Positions 1 through 7,795 of a DNA stretch of 25,484 nt are shown piece by piece. The stretch is taken from positions 1-25,484 of the IMG/VR virus record IMGVR_UViG_3300032954_000064. One strand, 5' to 3'. Positions within the stretch are counted from its first letter, which is position 1; the number at the start of each line of letters is the position of its first letter. Below the pieces are notes generated by a model, which saw nothing but the letters and a program-made list of their open reading frames with translations, was not told the DNA's origin and made no database searches. Source of the stretch: a virus. The position numbers and the translations under genes are program-made.

Positions 1-1734
1 ACGTCGTTGACTGGATTGACCACCCCGCTCTCCACCAGCCAAGGTGGGACCGGAGCGACGAGCCTGGCTGGTCTAGCGACGAGCGGGGCGAATAGCAACA
101 TCACGTCCCTCACTCAAGCCCTGACCTCGAACTTCTTCCAGAATGCCGGGGCCAACGTCAACCGACTAAACGACCGCGTGTTTGTCGGCGGGGCTACGGC
201 GGCCAGCGGGACAGCCGGCGTTTCCCCTGAGGACTGGCTTTCCACCTTCCAGATCGCTCAGGGTCTTGGCTTTGGAGACGACGATTATTCCCAGCTTAAC
301 GTCCTGAATAACTCCAACTCGAACAGCCTGCAAGGCATCGTAGCTGGAACCCAGACGTTGAACTCCAGCATGACGCGCGATTACACCGCCATGCAAGGAT
401 TTTGCATCAATAACTCAGCCTCCTACGCTACCCGTTGCTGGGGCTTGTATGGTGAAGGCGACCAAATGTCGTCCGCCACCGGGGCCACGTACGGGGCAGA
501 GCTGGATGTGCGAGCAGCTACGCAGTCGGTCACAATCGACCCCTACACCGTACAGGTGAACCAGACCGTGGCCGCCCAATTGGCTTCGGGTTCAGGGTAC
601 GGGTCGTCACAATACAATACCTCTGCTGCCATCAATATTCAAAACAACGACTCTGACTTCAACGCTGGTATTGTGTTCGGGTCGAACGCTTTGGCCGGCG
701 ACACCGGCACATCAGGGGCGGCCAACGCCATCGAGCTCGGTTACGGCCAGGGCATCCAATGGTTCGGCTCTTCTGGGGTGGGCACCAGTCGAATTGATGC
801 CTTTGATCTCACATCGGCAACCGCCATGGGGTTGAATTTTAACCCGAACGTCATCGACTTTGAGAACAGTAACGGCAACCCAAGTTTTCAGATCAATAAC
901 CGACCGAGCGGCGTTGACTACCTCGTGGCAGAGGGGAGCACCTCTGGCAACCCTGTCACTCTTTTCCCGGGCGGCAGCGACACGAACATCGGCCTTACGA
1001 TCTCAACTGCTGGATCTGGGGTCGTTACCGTCGCGGCGCCGACCACCATCACTGGTGCCTTGACTGCTACAGGCCAAGTCACCGGCATCGGCCTGATCGG
1101 AGTTCAGATCTTCACTTCAAGTGGTACATACACCCCCGCGGCCGGGACCCAGTCAGAGATCGTCGAAGTCGTCGGCGACGGTGGCGGCGGCGGCGGTTGT
1201 GCGGCGACGTCCTCGAGCCAAGTTTGCAGTGCTGGCGGCGGTAGCTCCGGGGCATACGCCAAGGTGTTTTTCAGCTCGGCGGCGACAGAGGCCGTAACTA
1301 TCAACAACACGGGTGCCGGCGGCGCGGCCGGGAACAACAGCGGCACCTCCGGGGGCACGACGTCATTTGGGTCGCTAGTTTCGTGTCCTGGGGGCGTGTA
1401 CGGAAATGGTGGGACAACCACATCCACTGCTGCTTCCAGCCTCACCGGGACGGCCTACGGCAACAGCCTCTGCACCATTTCAGGGGGCACGACGATTAAT
1501 TCGATGGAGGGGCGAATGGCCGCCGCGAGCATCACTGTACTCGGCAGCCATCTAGCGGGCGTGGGGGGAAGCTCACCACTTGGTGCCGGTGGAAACCAAA
1601 GCTTTTCGTCAGCCGGAAACACCGCGACCGGCTATGGGTCGGGTGGTAGCGGGGGCGATTTGGGGACGTCGTCTTCGGCCGTAGCTGGCGGCAACCCAAG
1701 CGGCGGCGAAGTCATCGTCTACGAATACAACTGA
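1..1734 (+). CDS. Tail-fibre-like protein with glycine-rich C-terminal module (5' end outside window)
   Basis: The frame is open from base 1, so the gene almost certainly begins upstream; the TTG at position 7 is not a credible start. The visible 577 codons are rich in Gly, Ser, Thr, Ala and Asn. They begin with a TPLSTSQGGTGATS stretch that resembles the proline/SQGGTGAT motifs common in phage tail fibres. From about base 1100 the product becomes a glycine-rich module (FTSSGTYTPAAGT, then GDGGGGGG and many GG/AGG turns) ending in VIVYEYN. The same module, ending VIIYEYA, closes the protein encoded at 2287-3525. The likely role is a distal tail fibre or appendage that contacts the host surface. 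Receptor and exact position in the virion cannot be read from sequence. The family-level call is an inference from composition and motifs. Confidence 0.72.
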   Translation, partial: TSLTGLTTPLSTSQGGTGATSLAGLATSGANSNITSLTQALTSNFFQNAGANVNRLNDRVFVGGATAASGTAGVSPEDWLSTFQIAQGLGFGDDDYSQLNVLNNSNSNSLQGIVAGTQTLNSSMTRDYTAMQGFCINNSASYATRCWGLYGEGDQMSSATGATYGAELDVRAATQSVTIDPYTVQVNQTVAAQLASGSGYGSSQYNTSAAINIQNNDSDFNAGIVFGSNALAGDTGTSGAANAIELGYGQGIQWFGSSGVGTSRIDAFDLTSATAMGLNFNPNVIDFENSNGNPSFQINNRPSGVDYLVAEGSTSGNPVTLFPGGSDTNIGLTISTAGSGVVTVAAPTTITGALTATGQVTGIGLIGVQIFTSSGTYTPAAGTQSEIVEVVGDGGGGGGCAATSSSQVCSAGGGSSGAYAKVFFSSAATEAVTINNTGAGGAAGNNSGTSGGTTSFGSLVSCPGGVYGNGGTTTSTAASSLTGTAYGNSLCTISGGTTINSMEGRMAAASITVLGSHLAGVGGSSPLGAGGNQSFSSAGNTATGYGSGGSGGDLGTSSSAVAGGNPSGGEVIVYEYN

Positions 1735-1746
1735 GGACGTCATCCT

Positions 1747-2274
1747 GTGACCAACAACATCCTCTTCGCCAACAACGCAACCTCAACCCTAGCGGCCCCG
1801 ATCACGGCGGCCGCTACCACCGCCAGCTTGGCCCCCGGAACGGGGGCCTTGTTCCCGCAGATCACTGGCGATCAGTTCTTCCTGCTGACCTTCCTCGATG
1901 CTCTCACCCAAACCGTTCGCGAGATCGTCCAGGTAACTGGCTTGAGCGGTGACACCATCACCGCAATGGTACGGGGCCAAGAGGGGACGACGCCGACTGC
2001 CTATCTGCTTGGTGACTACGCTCAGGTCCTGATCACGGCCGGGGCGTTGAACACCCTCGTCGACGACGCCAATGCTGCCTACCAGGGCAGCTTCGCGTTT
2101 AGCGCCCTGCCCAGCCCCGCCGCTCTCAACCCTGGCACCCAAGCCTTCTGCACCAACGGTCGCAATACCGGCGAGGCAGCCAACGACGGCACCGGCTGCC
2201 CGGTGTTTGTGAAGGCCGTCAGCAGCACCAACACTTGGTGCGCCGTGTGGTCGGGCATGGCCGTCACCATCTAA
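1747..2274 (+). CDS. Small tail/appendage protein carrying the shared N-terminal module
   Basis: A GTG start 12 nt after the previous stop is preceded by GAGGAC. The 175-residue product begins FANNATSTLAAPITAAATT and continues with GTGALFP, VRGQEGTTPTAYLLGDYAQ and LITAGALNTLVDDAN. This layout matches the first about 100 residues of the next protein (2287-3525) and a module I recall at the N terminus of many phage tail proteins. Such a module probably attaches the protein to the tail or to another fibre subunit. The rest (about residues 115-175) is unlike the neighbour and ends in a Cys-containing segment (FCTNGR, TGCPVFV, WCAVWSG) that looks like a small beta domain. The function is not certain. 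Confidence 0.7.
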   Translation: MTNNILFANNATSTLAAPITAAATTASLAPGTGALFPQITGDQFFLLTFLDALTQTVREIVQVTGLSGDTITAMVRGQEGTTPTAYLLGDYAQVLITAGALNTLVDDANAAYQGSFAFSALPSPAALNPGTQAFCTNGRNTGEAANDGTGCPVFVKAVSSTNTWCAVWSGMAVTI

Positions 2275-2286
2275 GGAGCGTCCCCT

Positions 2287-3525
2287 ATGATCCTGCTCTC
2301 TGCCAACAACGCCAACACCACGCTGGCCGCCGGCATCAACACCAGCCAGACCACCATCCAGCTGGCCACCGGCACGGGCGCGTTGTTTCCCAACCCGGGG
2401 ACCAACGAGTATTTCCCCCTCACCCTCAACGACGCCGCCACGGGCCTCGTCTACGAGGTCTGCTGGTGCACAGCGCGCGCCACTGACAGCCTAACCGTTC
2501 TGCGCGGTCAGGAGGGCACGGCGGCCCGGACCTGGTTGCTGGGCGACTACGCCTACAACGCTAACACTGCCGGCAACATCCAGACCGGCCGCGCCTTCTC
2601 AGCCACCAACACGCCGACTCTGCCGTTTACCGTGCCCGCTGCCCACAATGGCGTGACGCAGATCTGCACCGGCACAGGGACGATTACTCTCCCCCCGACG
2701 TCCTCCATCCAGGACGGGTTTCTGTGCCCGATCCTGTGCGCCAGCAGCAGCGCCACGATTACCGTGAACACGAACAGCGCGTCGGTGGCCTTGCCCACTG
2801 GGGCGGTAATCGGCAGCTTCACCATCGGCGCTCTGGCTGGCCTAGCGACTTTGCAGTGGAGCGCGGCCGAGGCCGCTTGGTATCCTGTGAGCCTGTCAGC
2901 TGGAAAACTGCTGAACATTCAGCCATTTTCAGCTTCAGGGACATATAACTCGACGCCCGGGACGACCCGAATTCTCGTAAAGTTGAAGGGCGGGGGAGGT
3001 GCTGGGGCTGGAGCGCCGGCGTGTGGAGCAGGCCAAACTGCCGTCGGCTCTGGCGGTACGGAGGGAACCTATGGTGAGGGAGAGTTCACATCTGGGTTCC
3101 AAGGTGGTCTGGCCGTCACCGTCGGTGCGGGTGGGGCAGGCGCCAGCGGTGCTCGAGGCTCGGCGGGCGGCACCTCCTCGCTAGGGTCACTAATCAGTGC
3201 TCCAGGTGGTCCGCCAGGTCAGCTGGCGGGACCTGGTGCAGGGGATCAAAGCGCCGGGGGCCTAGCGGGTGCAATGGCGACCGGGGCCAACATAAACGAC
3301 GTGCCAGGGGCGCCTGGCGGCGTCTCATTTGCCATCGCCGGCTTTCCGGTCGCCTCAGCTGGCGCCGGGCCAGGTGGCGGCCCGGCGCCAGCCAACAGCA
3401 CGAATGGGATCGATGCCACCGGCCCCGGTGCTGGCGGCAGCGGCACAGCCCAAACCGCCAGTAGTCCAGCGTTGAAAGGTGGCGCAGGCGCCGCGGGCTA
3501 CGTCATCATCTACGAGTACGCCTAG
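2287..3525 (+). CDS. Tail-fibre-like protein, two-module chimera
   Basis: ATG start with AAGGAG about 9 nt upstream, 12 nt after the previous gene. The 412-residue product has three parts. Residues 1-100 repeat the module of the preceding protein (SANNANTTLAAGINTSQTT, GTGALFP, LRGQEGTAARTWLLGDYA). A middle part (about 110-210) contains TITLPPTSS and a short beta-rich segment. From about residue 215 there is a glycine-rich domain starting FSASGTYNSTPGTTRI and ending GYVIIYEYA, parallel to the C terminus of the first gene. The product therefore joins the N module of one neighbour to the C module of another. It is expected to be a virion appendage, probably involved in adsorption. Glycine-rich C-terminal domains of this kind can form polyglycine-helix tips in known phage adhesins, but whether this one does is inference. 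Confidence 0.74.
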   Translation: MILLSANNANTTLAAGINTSQTTIQLATGTGALFPNPGTNEYFPLTLNDAATGLVYEVCWCTARATDSLTVLRGQEGTAARTWLLGDYAYNANTAGNIQTGRAFSATNTPTLPFTVPAAHNGVTQICTGTGTITLPPTSSIQDGFLCPILCASSSATITVNTNSASVALPTGAVIGSFTIGALAGLATLQWSAAEAAWYPVSLSAGKLLNIQPFSASGTYNSTPGTTRILVKLKGGGGAGAGAPACGAGQTAVGSGGTEGTYGEGEFTSGFQGGLAVTVGAGGAGASGARGSAGGTSSLGSLISAPGGPPGQLAGPGAGDQSAGGLAGAMATGANINDVPGAPGGVSFAIAGFPVASAGAGPGGGPAPANSTNGIDATGPGAGGSGTAQTASSPALKGGAGAAGYVIIYEYA

Positions 3526-3554
3526 CCCATCGAGCATGGGGCGATGTACGCCCC
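3526..3554 (+). other. Short stem-loop after the fibre gene
   Basis: Just after the TAG stop, CCCAT-cgagc-ATGGG (3526-3540) and GGGGCG-atgta-CGCCCC (3538-3554) can form two mutually exclusive small hairpins. No U-run follows, so this is at best a weak terminator or an mRNA-end structure between the fibre genes and the membrane-protein gene at 3597. Confidence 0.3.
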
Positions 3555-3596
3555 GAAACGCTGTGACCCGCCCTCTTGACTTAAAGGACACCAGCC

Positions 3597-3926
3597 ATGT
3601 GGCGCCATTTTAATGAGATTATCGCCGTCCGATTGAGCGCCTGGTTCGCGACCATGGAATGCTTCTGGGCGTTCAACGCTCTGGCCCTGCTCCCGGTCTT
3701 CTGGCCGGCCTCGCTGCAGATCAACCAGTTCATCTCCTCGGGCTATCTCCAGCTCATCGCTCTCCCGCTCCTCGCCGTCGCTGGTGTGATCCTCGGCCGT
3801 ACCGCCGAGGCCCGGGCGCAGCAGGACCACCTCGCCATCATGGCCGAGGTCGAAACCCTCAAAGCCATGCAAGCTGAGCAGCACCAAATCCTGCAGCTGC
3901 TCAAAGAGCACTGGCGCCTCGCTTAA
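3597..3926 (+). CDS. Small membrane protein with C-terminal coiled coil
   Basis: ATG start preceded by AAAGGA. The 109-residue product has two hydrophobic segments, about residues 18-38 (WFATMECFWAFNALALLPVF) and 48-67 (LQLIALPLLAVAGVILG). They are followed by a charged, probably coiled-coil tail with AEARAQQDHLAIMAEVETLKAM and heptad-like spacing. The layout (two membrane segments, then a cytoplasmic helix) recalls the DUF1003-like protein encoded at 6539-6883, but sequence similarity is weak. It lies among fibre genes. Possible roles are a membrane protein of the infected cell (lysis or superinfection control), but no function can be assigned from motifs. Confidence 0.65.
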   Translation: MWRHFNEIIAVRLSAWFATMECFWAFNALALLPVFWPASLQINQFISSGYLQLIALPLLAVAGVILGRTAEARAQQDHLAIMAEVETLKAMQAEQHQILQLLKEHWRLA

Positions 3927-3944
3927 TGATAAGGAACTAACGAC

Positions 3945-4331
3945 ATGAGCGACTTCCCCAATCTTCAAAATCAGCCGGCCGGCGCCATCCCGGTTTACCT
4001 CGCGCAGGGTGGCGTGTCTGTTGGTTCGGGCAACCCGCTGCAGGTTTCCACTGCTGGTGGCGGCGTCGTTGGCACATCTCCTGCGAGTTTTCAGCAGACC
4101 ATGACCACTTCAGGCGTGGCGCTGACGAGCAATACATATGCAGTTGGGATTGTCATCAAGGCGCTTTCGACCAACACCGGAACTGTGTTTATCGGCGGCT
4201 CTGGTGTCACATCCTCGACCGGCTATCCCCTTCTTGCCGGCGAGGCTATCTCCTACTCGGTTAACAATTCCAATCTGGTTTACGCTGGCAGCACTGTGTC
4301 AGGCGATAAAGTTGCCGTGACGGGGAATTAA
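3945..4331 (+). CDS. Hypothetical small phage structural protein
   Basis: ATG start with AAGGAACT about 9 nt upstream, 18 nt after the previous stop. The 128-residue product is rich in Gly, Ser, Thr and Val with no membrane segment. It shows regular beta-strand-like stretches (TYAVGIVIKALSTNTGTVFIGGSGVTSSTGYPLLAGEAISY). The segment resembles small phage proteins that carry a beta-sandwich (head decoration or tail tip), which is only an impression from composition. It sits between two other presumed virion genes, 4 nt before the next start, so co-expression is likely. Confidence 0.6.
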   Translation: MSDFPNLQNQPAGAIPVYLAQGGVSVGSGNPLQVSTAGGGVVGTSPASFQQTMTTSGVALTSNTYAVGIVIKALSTNTGTVFIGGSGVTSSTGYPLLAGEAISYSVNNSNLVYAGSTVSGDKVAVTGN

Positions 4332-4335
4332 GACC

Positions 4336-5520
4336 ATGAAAAAATCACTTCTCGCGTTTCTGTTTGTGGTTTGCCAATCAATCCCTGCTATTGCCAGCCC
4401 GCCGCCGATCCCGCCTGGTCCTCCCGGCATCGCAGCCAACGGTGGCACCGGCAACAACATCACCCTGAACGGCACCACCAACATTACGGGCAGCGCCAGC
4501 AACGCCGTGACGCAGCCGCCTGTCGATAACACCACCCGGCTTGCCACAGACGCTTTTGTGCAATCCCTGTTCGCCGTCACGCGCTCGACTGTTTATCTCT
4601 CGGGTGTGACGGGCGGGACGATGAGCTTCGCCTCCATCGGCACAGGGGCGGCGTTCAGTTTCACCGCGACGGGCGGCGTCATCACGTCCATCAATTCCGT
4701 GTTTGCGGGCGGTTCCGGTTATAAAGTCGGGGACGTGCTGTATATCCCACGCGGCAATTACGATAACTACATCATGGTCACGGGCGTCTCTGGGACAGCG
4801 ATCACGTCGGTCCAAATCCTGAACGGCGGCACAGGCAATACGAGCGGCCTCGACGTCAGCGCGATGGCAGCGATCGAAGCGCCTATCATCTACAACGTGA
4901 GCGGAACGCTGACCTCAAACCTTACGGTCATCGCCTCTAATGGCGCAGTGCTGGGCTATTCAGGTATCTTCCTACTCATCAACAACACGACCGGCAACTA
5001 CACCGAGAGCGTCTGCATCAGCAATGGCTCTGACGCCTGCAATGGCAATGGCAGCGTGAATATCCCCCAGGGCAGCGGGAATAGCTGCGCCACTCTGACC
5101 TACACTGACGGCTCTACGCCTTGGCTGCTGGCCCCTACGGAGTGCGGCGCGGCGCAGTTTGCTACCACGAACGTAACTTCTGCTCTTTCGCTCAATAGCG
5201 TAAAAACCATGAGCGCTACCGCGCCGACCATATCAAGCGGATTTGGAACCGGAGATGCCATCACCCAGGCAAATGGGACGGTAGCATTCGCTGATACTGT
5301 TGGGTCGTCCCCTGGATCGACGGCCACATTTACGATGCCTGCGGCGACTAACGGCTGGGACTGCTCGGCATATGACCAAACCACAAATACAATCGATTTG
5401 GTCCAAAGCGGGCAAACGACGACCAGTATCACATTCAAGAGCTACTTGCGCACATCGGGAGCGGCTACAGCCCCGAGCGCGAATGATGTAATTCAGATCG
5501 GTCCATGCGTGGGGCACTGA
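4336..5520 (+). CDS. Secreted or signal-bearing tail-fibre-like protein
   Basis: ATG 4 nt after the previous stop; the upstream GGGGAATTAAGACC gives only a poor ribosome site, so translational coupling is likely. The 394-residue product starts with a classical signal-peptide pattern: MKKS, a hydrophobic core (LLAFLFVVCQSIPAI) and a possible AIA-S/P cleavage site near residue 21. The following region has GNNITLNGTTNITGSASNAVTQPPVDNTTRLATDAFVQ; the NTTRLATDAFVQ part is the kind of motif found just before the shaft of many phage tail fibres. The rest is beta-rich with Cys pairs (VCISNGSDACNG, SCATLTY, GWDCSAY, GPCVGH) that could form disulfides if exported. A signal peptide on a structural gene is unusual. 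Alternatives are a secreted phage protein or a lipoprotein-like surface factor. Confidence 0.68.
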   Translation: MKKSLLAFLFVVCQSIPAIASPPPIPPGPPGIAANGGTGNNITLNGTTNITGSASNAVTQPPVDNTTRLATDAFVQSLFAVTRSTVYLSGVTGGTMSFASIGTGAAFSFTATGGVITSINSVFAGGSGYKVGDVLYIPRGNYDNYIMVTGVSGTAITSVQILNGGTGNTSGLDVSAMAAIEAPIIYNVSGTLTSNLTVIASNGAVLGYSGIFLLINNTTGNYTESVCISNGSDACNGNGSVNIPQGSGNSCATLTYTDGSTPWLLAPTECGAAQFATTNVTSALSLNSVKTMSATAPTISSGFGTGDAITQANGTVAFADTVGSSPGSTATFTMPAATNGWDCSAYDQTTNTIDLVQSGQTTTSITFKSYLRTSGAATAPSANDVIQIGPCVGH

Positions 5521-5571
5521 AATTCAGGAACCTCTTGCCGAATTACACGCTATCCATGTAGGATTGCGCAC

Positions 5572-5805
5572 ATGAACGCCACAACCGGAACCGTAGTCGG
5601 GACATCTGGAGCCAGCACTATGCTGGCCACGGTGCTTGTCTGGCTGCTATCTCTGCGCGGCATAACCATTCCTGATGATGTTGCGCTTGCCATGACCGGC
5701 CTGTTCACCATGGCCGCGCATTTTCTCGTCGCGCACCATATTCAGAATACCGCCACTGGTGCAGGCGGTACGCCTTTAACCGCACCACAAGGAAATCAGT
5801 CATGA
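5572..5805 (+). CDS. Small two-helix membrane protein, candidate holin
   Basis: ATG start with AGGATTG upstream. The 77-residue protein has two likely transmembrane helices (about residues 14-28, STMLATVLVWLLSL, and 37-55, VALAMTGLFTMAAHFLVAH) joined by a short polar loop (RGITIPDD) and followed by a polar tail (GGTPLTAPQGNQS). Size and layout fit many class II-like holins, which form holes in the inner membrane at lysis. Many phages carry similar small proteins next to lysis genes, but the endolysin candidate lies 5.4 kb away, so holin is an inference and another small membrane role is possible. The stop overlaps the next start (ATGA). Confidence 0.6.
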   Translation: MNATTGTVVGTSGASTMLATVLVWLLSLRGITIPDDVALAMTGLFTMAAHFLVAHHIQNTATGAGGTPLTAPQGNQS

Positions 5806-6122
5806 CCGTCGAAACCACCACCGCCACCGTCGAGGGCATCGTCAACGAGATCGCCCCGGTCGCTGGAGCCGTCGCTACCGCCGTCGTGCCCGGCTCTGCT
5901 GCCGCCGTCGCCACCGCCGAGGGCGCGCTGACCGCTGCCGAGACCGTCGCCAATGCCGTCGAAGCCAATCTGCCGCACAACACTGCCCTGAACGACGTGG
6001 CGGCTGGTGTGTCTGCGCTCGCCAAAACCCCCATCGTGCAGTCCAATCCGACGGCTGCCGCGCACGTGTCGGCTCTCTCCGCTCTGCTCGCCGACGTCGT
6101 GGCGTTCTTCAAGAGCCTCTAA
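5802..6122 (+). CDS. Alanine-rich small protein of unknown function
   Basis: The ATG overlaps the previous stop in ATGA, and AAGGAAATC lies upstream. The 106-residue product is extremely rich in Ala, Val and Thr. It starts with TVETTTATVEGIVNEIAPVA and continues with an almost continuous Ala/Val hydrophobic region (GAVATAVVPGSAAAVATAEG). It ends LSALLADVVAFFKSL, which could be an amphipathic helix. No catalytic motif is visible. Low complexity makes homology unreliable. It may be a small membrane-interacting or virion protein. The gene is translationally linked to the candidate holin and precedes a structured spacer. Confidence 0.6.
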   Translation: MTVETTTATVEGIVNEIAPVAGAVATAVVPGSAAAVATAEGALTAAETVANAVEANLPHNTALNDVAAGVSALAKTPIVQSNPTAAAHVSALSALLADVVAFFKSL

Positions 6123-6128
6123 TCCGGG

Positions 6129-6195
6129 TTGCGGTTCCCGGAGGGCTGAAAAGCCCGCGGCGGCGATGCTGGTGTATCGCCGCCACAAACCGCAA
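6129..6195 (+). other. Possible three-way-junction RNA element
   Basis: The 105-nt gap between the genes at 5802 and 6228 holds three perfect stems. An outer 8-bp stem pairs TTGCGGTT (6129-6136) with AACCGCAA (6188-6195). An inner hairpin is GGGCT-GAAA-AGCCC (6143-6156) with a GAAA tetraloop of the GNRA class. A second inner hairpin is GGCGGCGAT-gctggtgt-ATCGCCGCC (6159-6184). Joining strands are 6, 2 and 3 nt, which makes a compact three-way junction. An alternative hairpin CCGGG/CCCGG (6124-6128/6137-6141) competes with the outer stem. The orientation could be either strand. I do not recognise it as a tRNA, ribozyme or known riboswitch. Confidence 0.4.
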
Positions 6196-6227
6196 AAAAC
6201 GATGCTATTTTATTCTGGGATGCCTCC

Positions 6228-6542
6228 ATGTCCGACGCCATCGACCTCCACGCTATCGTCAAGAAGCACGCCGAACGGCTTAACGATCACGAGGAGCGCC
6301 TGGATGATGCCGAGGAGCGGCTTGATGGGCATGACCGTATCCTGTCCGATCTTCGAAAAAACATGATTGAGAACGGACAGATTTTGGCGCGCGTGGAAGC
6401 AAACGGCGCTACTAAATCAGATATCAACGAGGTTCTGCGCGATGCGCTTAACGCTTCGCCGGGCTGGGTTATGGTGCTCTTAACCGCGCTGGTTGGCATT
6501 ACCATCGTCGCAGGCGCGGCTTCGTACTGGCACCACGGGTGA
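6228..6542 (+). CDS. Coiled-coil protein with C-terminal membrane anchor
   Basis: ATG start; the GGGATG about 8 nt upstream is only a modest ribosome site. Residues 1-50 are a charged helix with repeated heptad-like units (KKHAERLNDHEERLDDAEERLDG, then DRILSDLRKNM). The final part (about 80-101, WVMVLLTALVGITIVAGAA) is a single hydrophobic segment ending SYWHHG. This is the layout of small phage coiled-coil tail-anchored proteins of the XhlA type, which associate with lysis functions in some phages. The match is one of architecture, not sequence. The stop overlaps the GTG start of the next gene (GTGA), suggesting co-translation. Confidence 0.62.
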   Translation: MSDAIDLHAIVKKHAERLNDHEERLDDAEERLDGHDRILSDLRKNMIENGQILARVEANGATKSDINEVLRDALNASPGWVMVLLTALVGITIVAGAASYWHHG

Positions 6543-6883
6543 ACATACGCCGCGCCGGATATTGGCTCCTAGATGTCACACAGAGAAGCTGGACGGCGTT
6601 CTGGGGCACCTTGGCGGCTATCGGCGCATATGCCGCGTATAATTGCTTGGCGCATCACGCGTTTGATCCGTACCCCTTTATTTTCTTAACGCTCATCGTC
6701 ACTGTTCTAAGCTATCAGCAAAATATCATCGTTCTGACGATCCAGAAAGACGCAGCAATCGCGCAAGAACGGCAAGATCGGTACATGCTCAACATGCAGG
6801 AGGCGGTCTATGCGTTCATCCTCGAAAAAAACCCTGAACTGGCGCATCCGGCTGATCATACTGAGGCTGATGGCGTGGTGTAG
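6539..6883 (+). CDS. DUF1003-like membrane protein
   Basis: The GTG start overlaps the previous stop. The 114-residue protein has two hydrophobic segments (about 18-38, SWTAFWGTLAAIGAYAAYN; 46-62, PFIFLTLIVTVLSYQQN) followed by IQKDAAIAQERQDRYMLN. The motif FDPYPFIFLTLIVTVLS followed by QKDAAIAQERQDR resembles the DUF1003 membrane family, whose core has a PFilLNlvLS segment followed by a basic, Gln-rich stretch. The function of the family is not established. The tail (NPELAHPADHTEADGVV) is acidic. The gene closes the plus-strand string before a convergent minus-strand cassette. Confidence 0.6.
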   Translation: MNIRRAGYWLLDVTQRSWTAFWGTLAAIGAYAAYNCLAHHAFDPYPFIFLTLIVTVLSYQQNIIVLTIQKDAAIAQERQDRYMLNMQEAVYAFILEKNPELAHPADHTEADGVV

Positions 6884-6901
6884 TAGGATTTAGATCCCAA
6901 A

Positions 6902-7024
6902 ATGCGCCGGATCGTCATAGAGCGCGAAACCAAACTGACGCGGCTTAGCTTCGCGGCGCAGTTCAAGCCGCGCCAAGATGATCTCTGGGCGGCTTGGTTG
7001 GCGTTATGGTTTTGGTGGGTGTGA
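6902..7024 (+). CDS. Possible 40-codon small gene
   Basis: A 40-codon frame starts at ATG 6902 and ends at TGA 7022. The translation is MRRIVIERET-KLTRLSFAAQ-FKPRQDDLWA-AWLALWFWWV. The central TKLTRLSFAAQFKPRQDDLW segment looks like a phage small-protein motif I recall, and codons are GC-rich as in neighbours. The frame ends in a hydrophobic, Trp-rich tail. No clear Shine-Dalgarno is present, and the ORF may be a shadow of a minus-strand remnant ending ARLELRREAKPRQF-type codons. Support is therefore weak. The rest of the 150-nt gap to 7040 shows nothing else except the linker repeat. Confidence 0.35.
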   Translation: MRRIVIERETKLTRLSFAAQFKPRQDDLWAAWLALWFWWV

Positions 7025-7025
7025 G

Positions 7026-7041
7026 GGCAGTTGTTGGACTC
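7026..7041 (-). repeat. Linker repeat copy D (16 bp)
   Basis: Reads GAGTCCAACAACTGCC on the minus strand, directly at the stop codon of the 7040-7786 gene. Related copies lie at 7796-7811, 7924-7935, 9321-9336 and 9672-9684. Confidence 0.7.
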
Positions 7042-7786
7042 AGGCGACTAGCGGCCGGTTGAAGAAGGTTTGGCCGTCAAGCTCATGCCCCCCTTTGTCC
7101 GCTCCGCGACCGCCAACCTGTTTGAAATTGAACACGCGCCCAAGCTCGGCGGACTGGCGGCGTAGAGACCGCGCCCAATCCAAATCCATCGGCCTGGCGC
7201 GCTTTCCGCTCTCGCCACCCACAATGATCCAATCCGGCGCGTTCTTATCTAGGATCACCGGGCCAAGTAGAGGCTCGAAGCTGCCAAACGTGAACAGGGC
7301 GCCCAACTCATCACCAGCGGCTTTAAGTTTGAGCCGGTCACGGTCGTAGTCTCGTTGATCGCCAAAGGTGGCGCCGAGCGCGGCGTTGGGCGGCAACCCG
7401 CCGGCATCACGCGCCATCTCTATTGCATTGCCGATGCGCTTTGAAAGGTAGAGCATGACGAGGTTTTTGGATTGTCGCGCAAGGTCAAACGCTTCGCGGC
7501 GCACTGCCGGGTCGGCCTCGTTGTCCCAGATGTCGCCAAGGCTAAGCGAAAAGACAAACGCCTTTTTGCCTGCCTCGGCGGCGGTGCGATCCCATTTGCG
7601 AAGCTGCGCCCATGTGCTGGCCGATGTGCGGGATCGCTCCTGCCCAGCGCCCCACTTCACGCGGCCATACCGCGTATCCATCATGTCCTCGGCGTAGCAA
7701 TTCTCACAAGGGGCGCCGACTTTCGTGCAACCGATCCACGGATTGAACGTGTGATCCGTCCATTCGATTTTGCTGTTTTCGGCCAT
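7040..7786 (-). CDS. Phage Gp37/Gp68-family (DUF5131-like) protein
   Basis: I chose the ATG at 7786 because GGAG lies 9 nt upstream and the protein then begins MAENSKIEWTDHTFNPW, the usual opening of this family. The upstream in-frame extension to 7879 runs through palindromes and is not coding. The 248 residues include the hallmark IGCTKVGAPCENCYAEDM (Cys 20, 27, 30), a triad of cysteines that suggests a metal or iron-sulfur site. FSLSLGDIWD and FGSFEPLLGPV are further conserved-looking segments. Some authors place the family near radical-SAM enzymes, but its activity is not established. It is co-directional with, and downstream of, a cytosine methyltransferase gene, which suggests a role in DNA or nucleotide modification (inference). 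Confidence 0.82.
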   Translation of the reverse strand: MAENSKIEWTDHTFNPWIGCTKVGAPCENCYAEDMMDTRYGRVKWGAGQERSRTSASTWAQLRKWDRTAAEAGKKAFVFSLSLGDIWDNEADPAVRREAFDLARQSKNLVMLYLSKRIGNAIEMARDAGGLPPNAALGATFGDQRDYDRDRLKLKAAGDELGALFTFGSFEPLLGPVILDKNAPDWIIVGGESGKRARPMDLDWARSLRRQSAELGRVFNFKQVGGRGADKGGHELDGQTFFNRPLVA

Positions 7787-7795
7787 CTCGGCTCC

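Noticed and set aside
1104-1445. Minus-strand proline-rich ORF
   Set aside because: It is the reverse complement of the glycine-rich module; proline runs are a base-composition artefact.
6129-6195. tRNA gene
   Set aside because: No anticodon stem, T-loop or CCA-like end; three-way rather than cloverleaf geometry.
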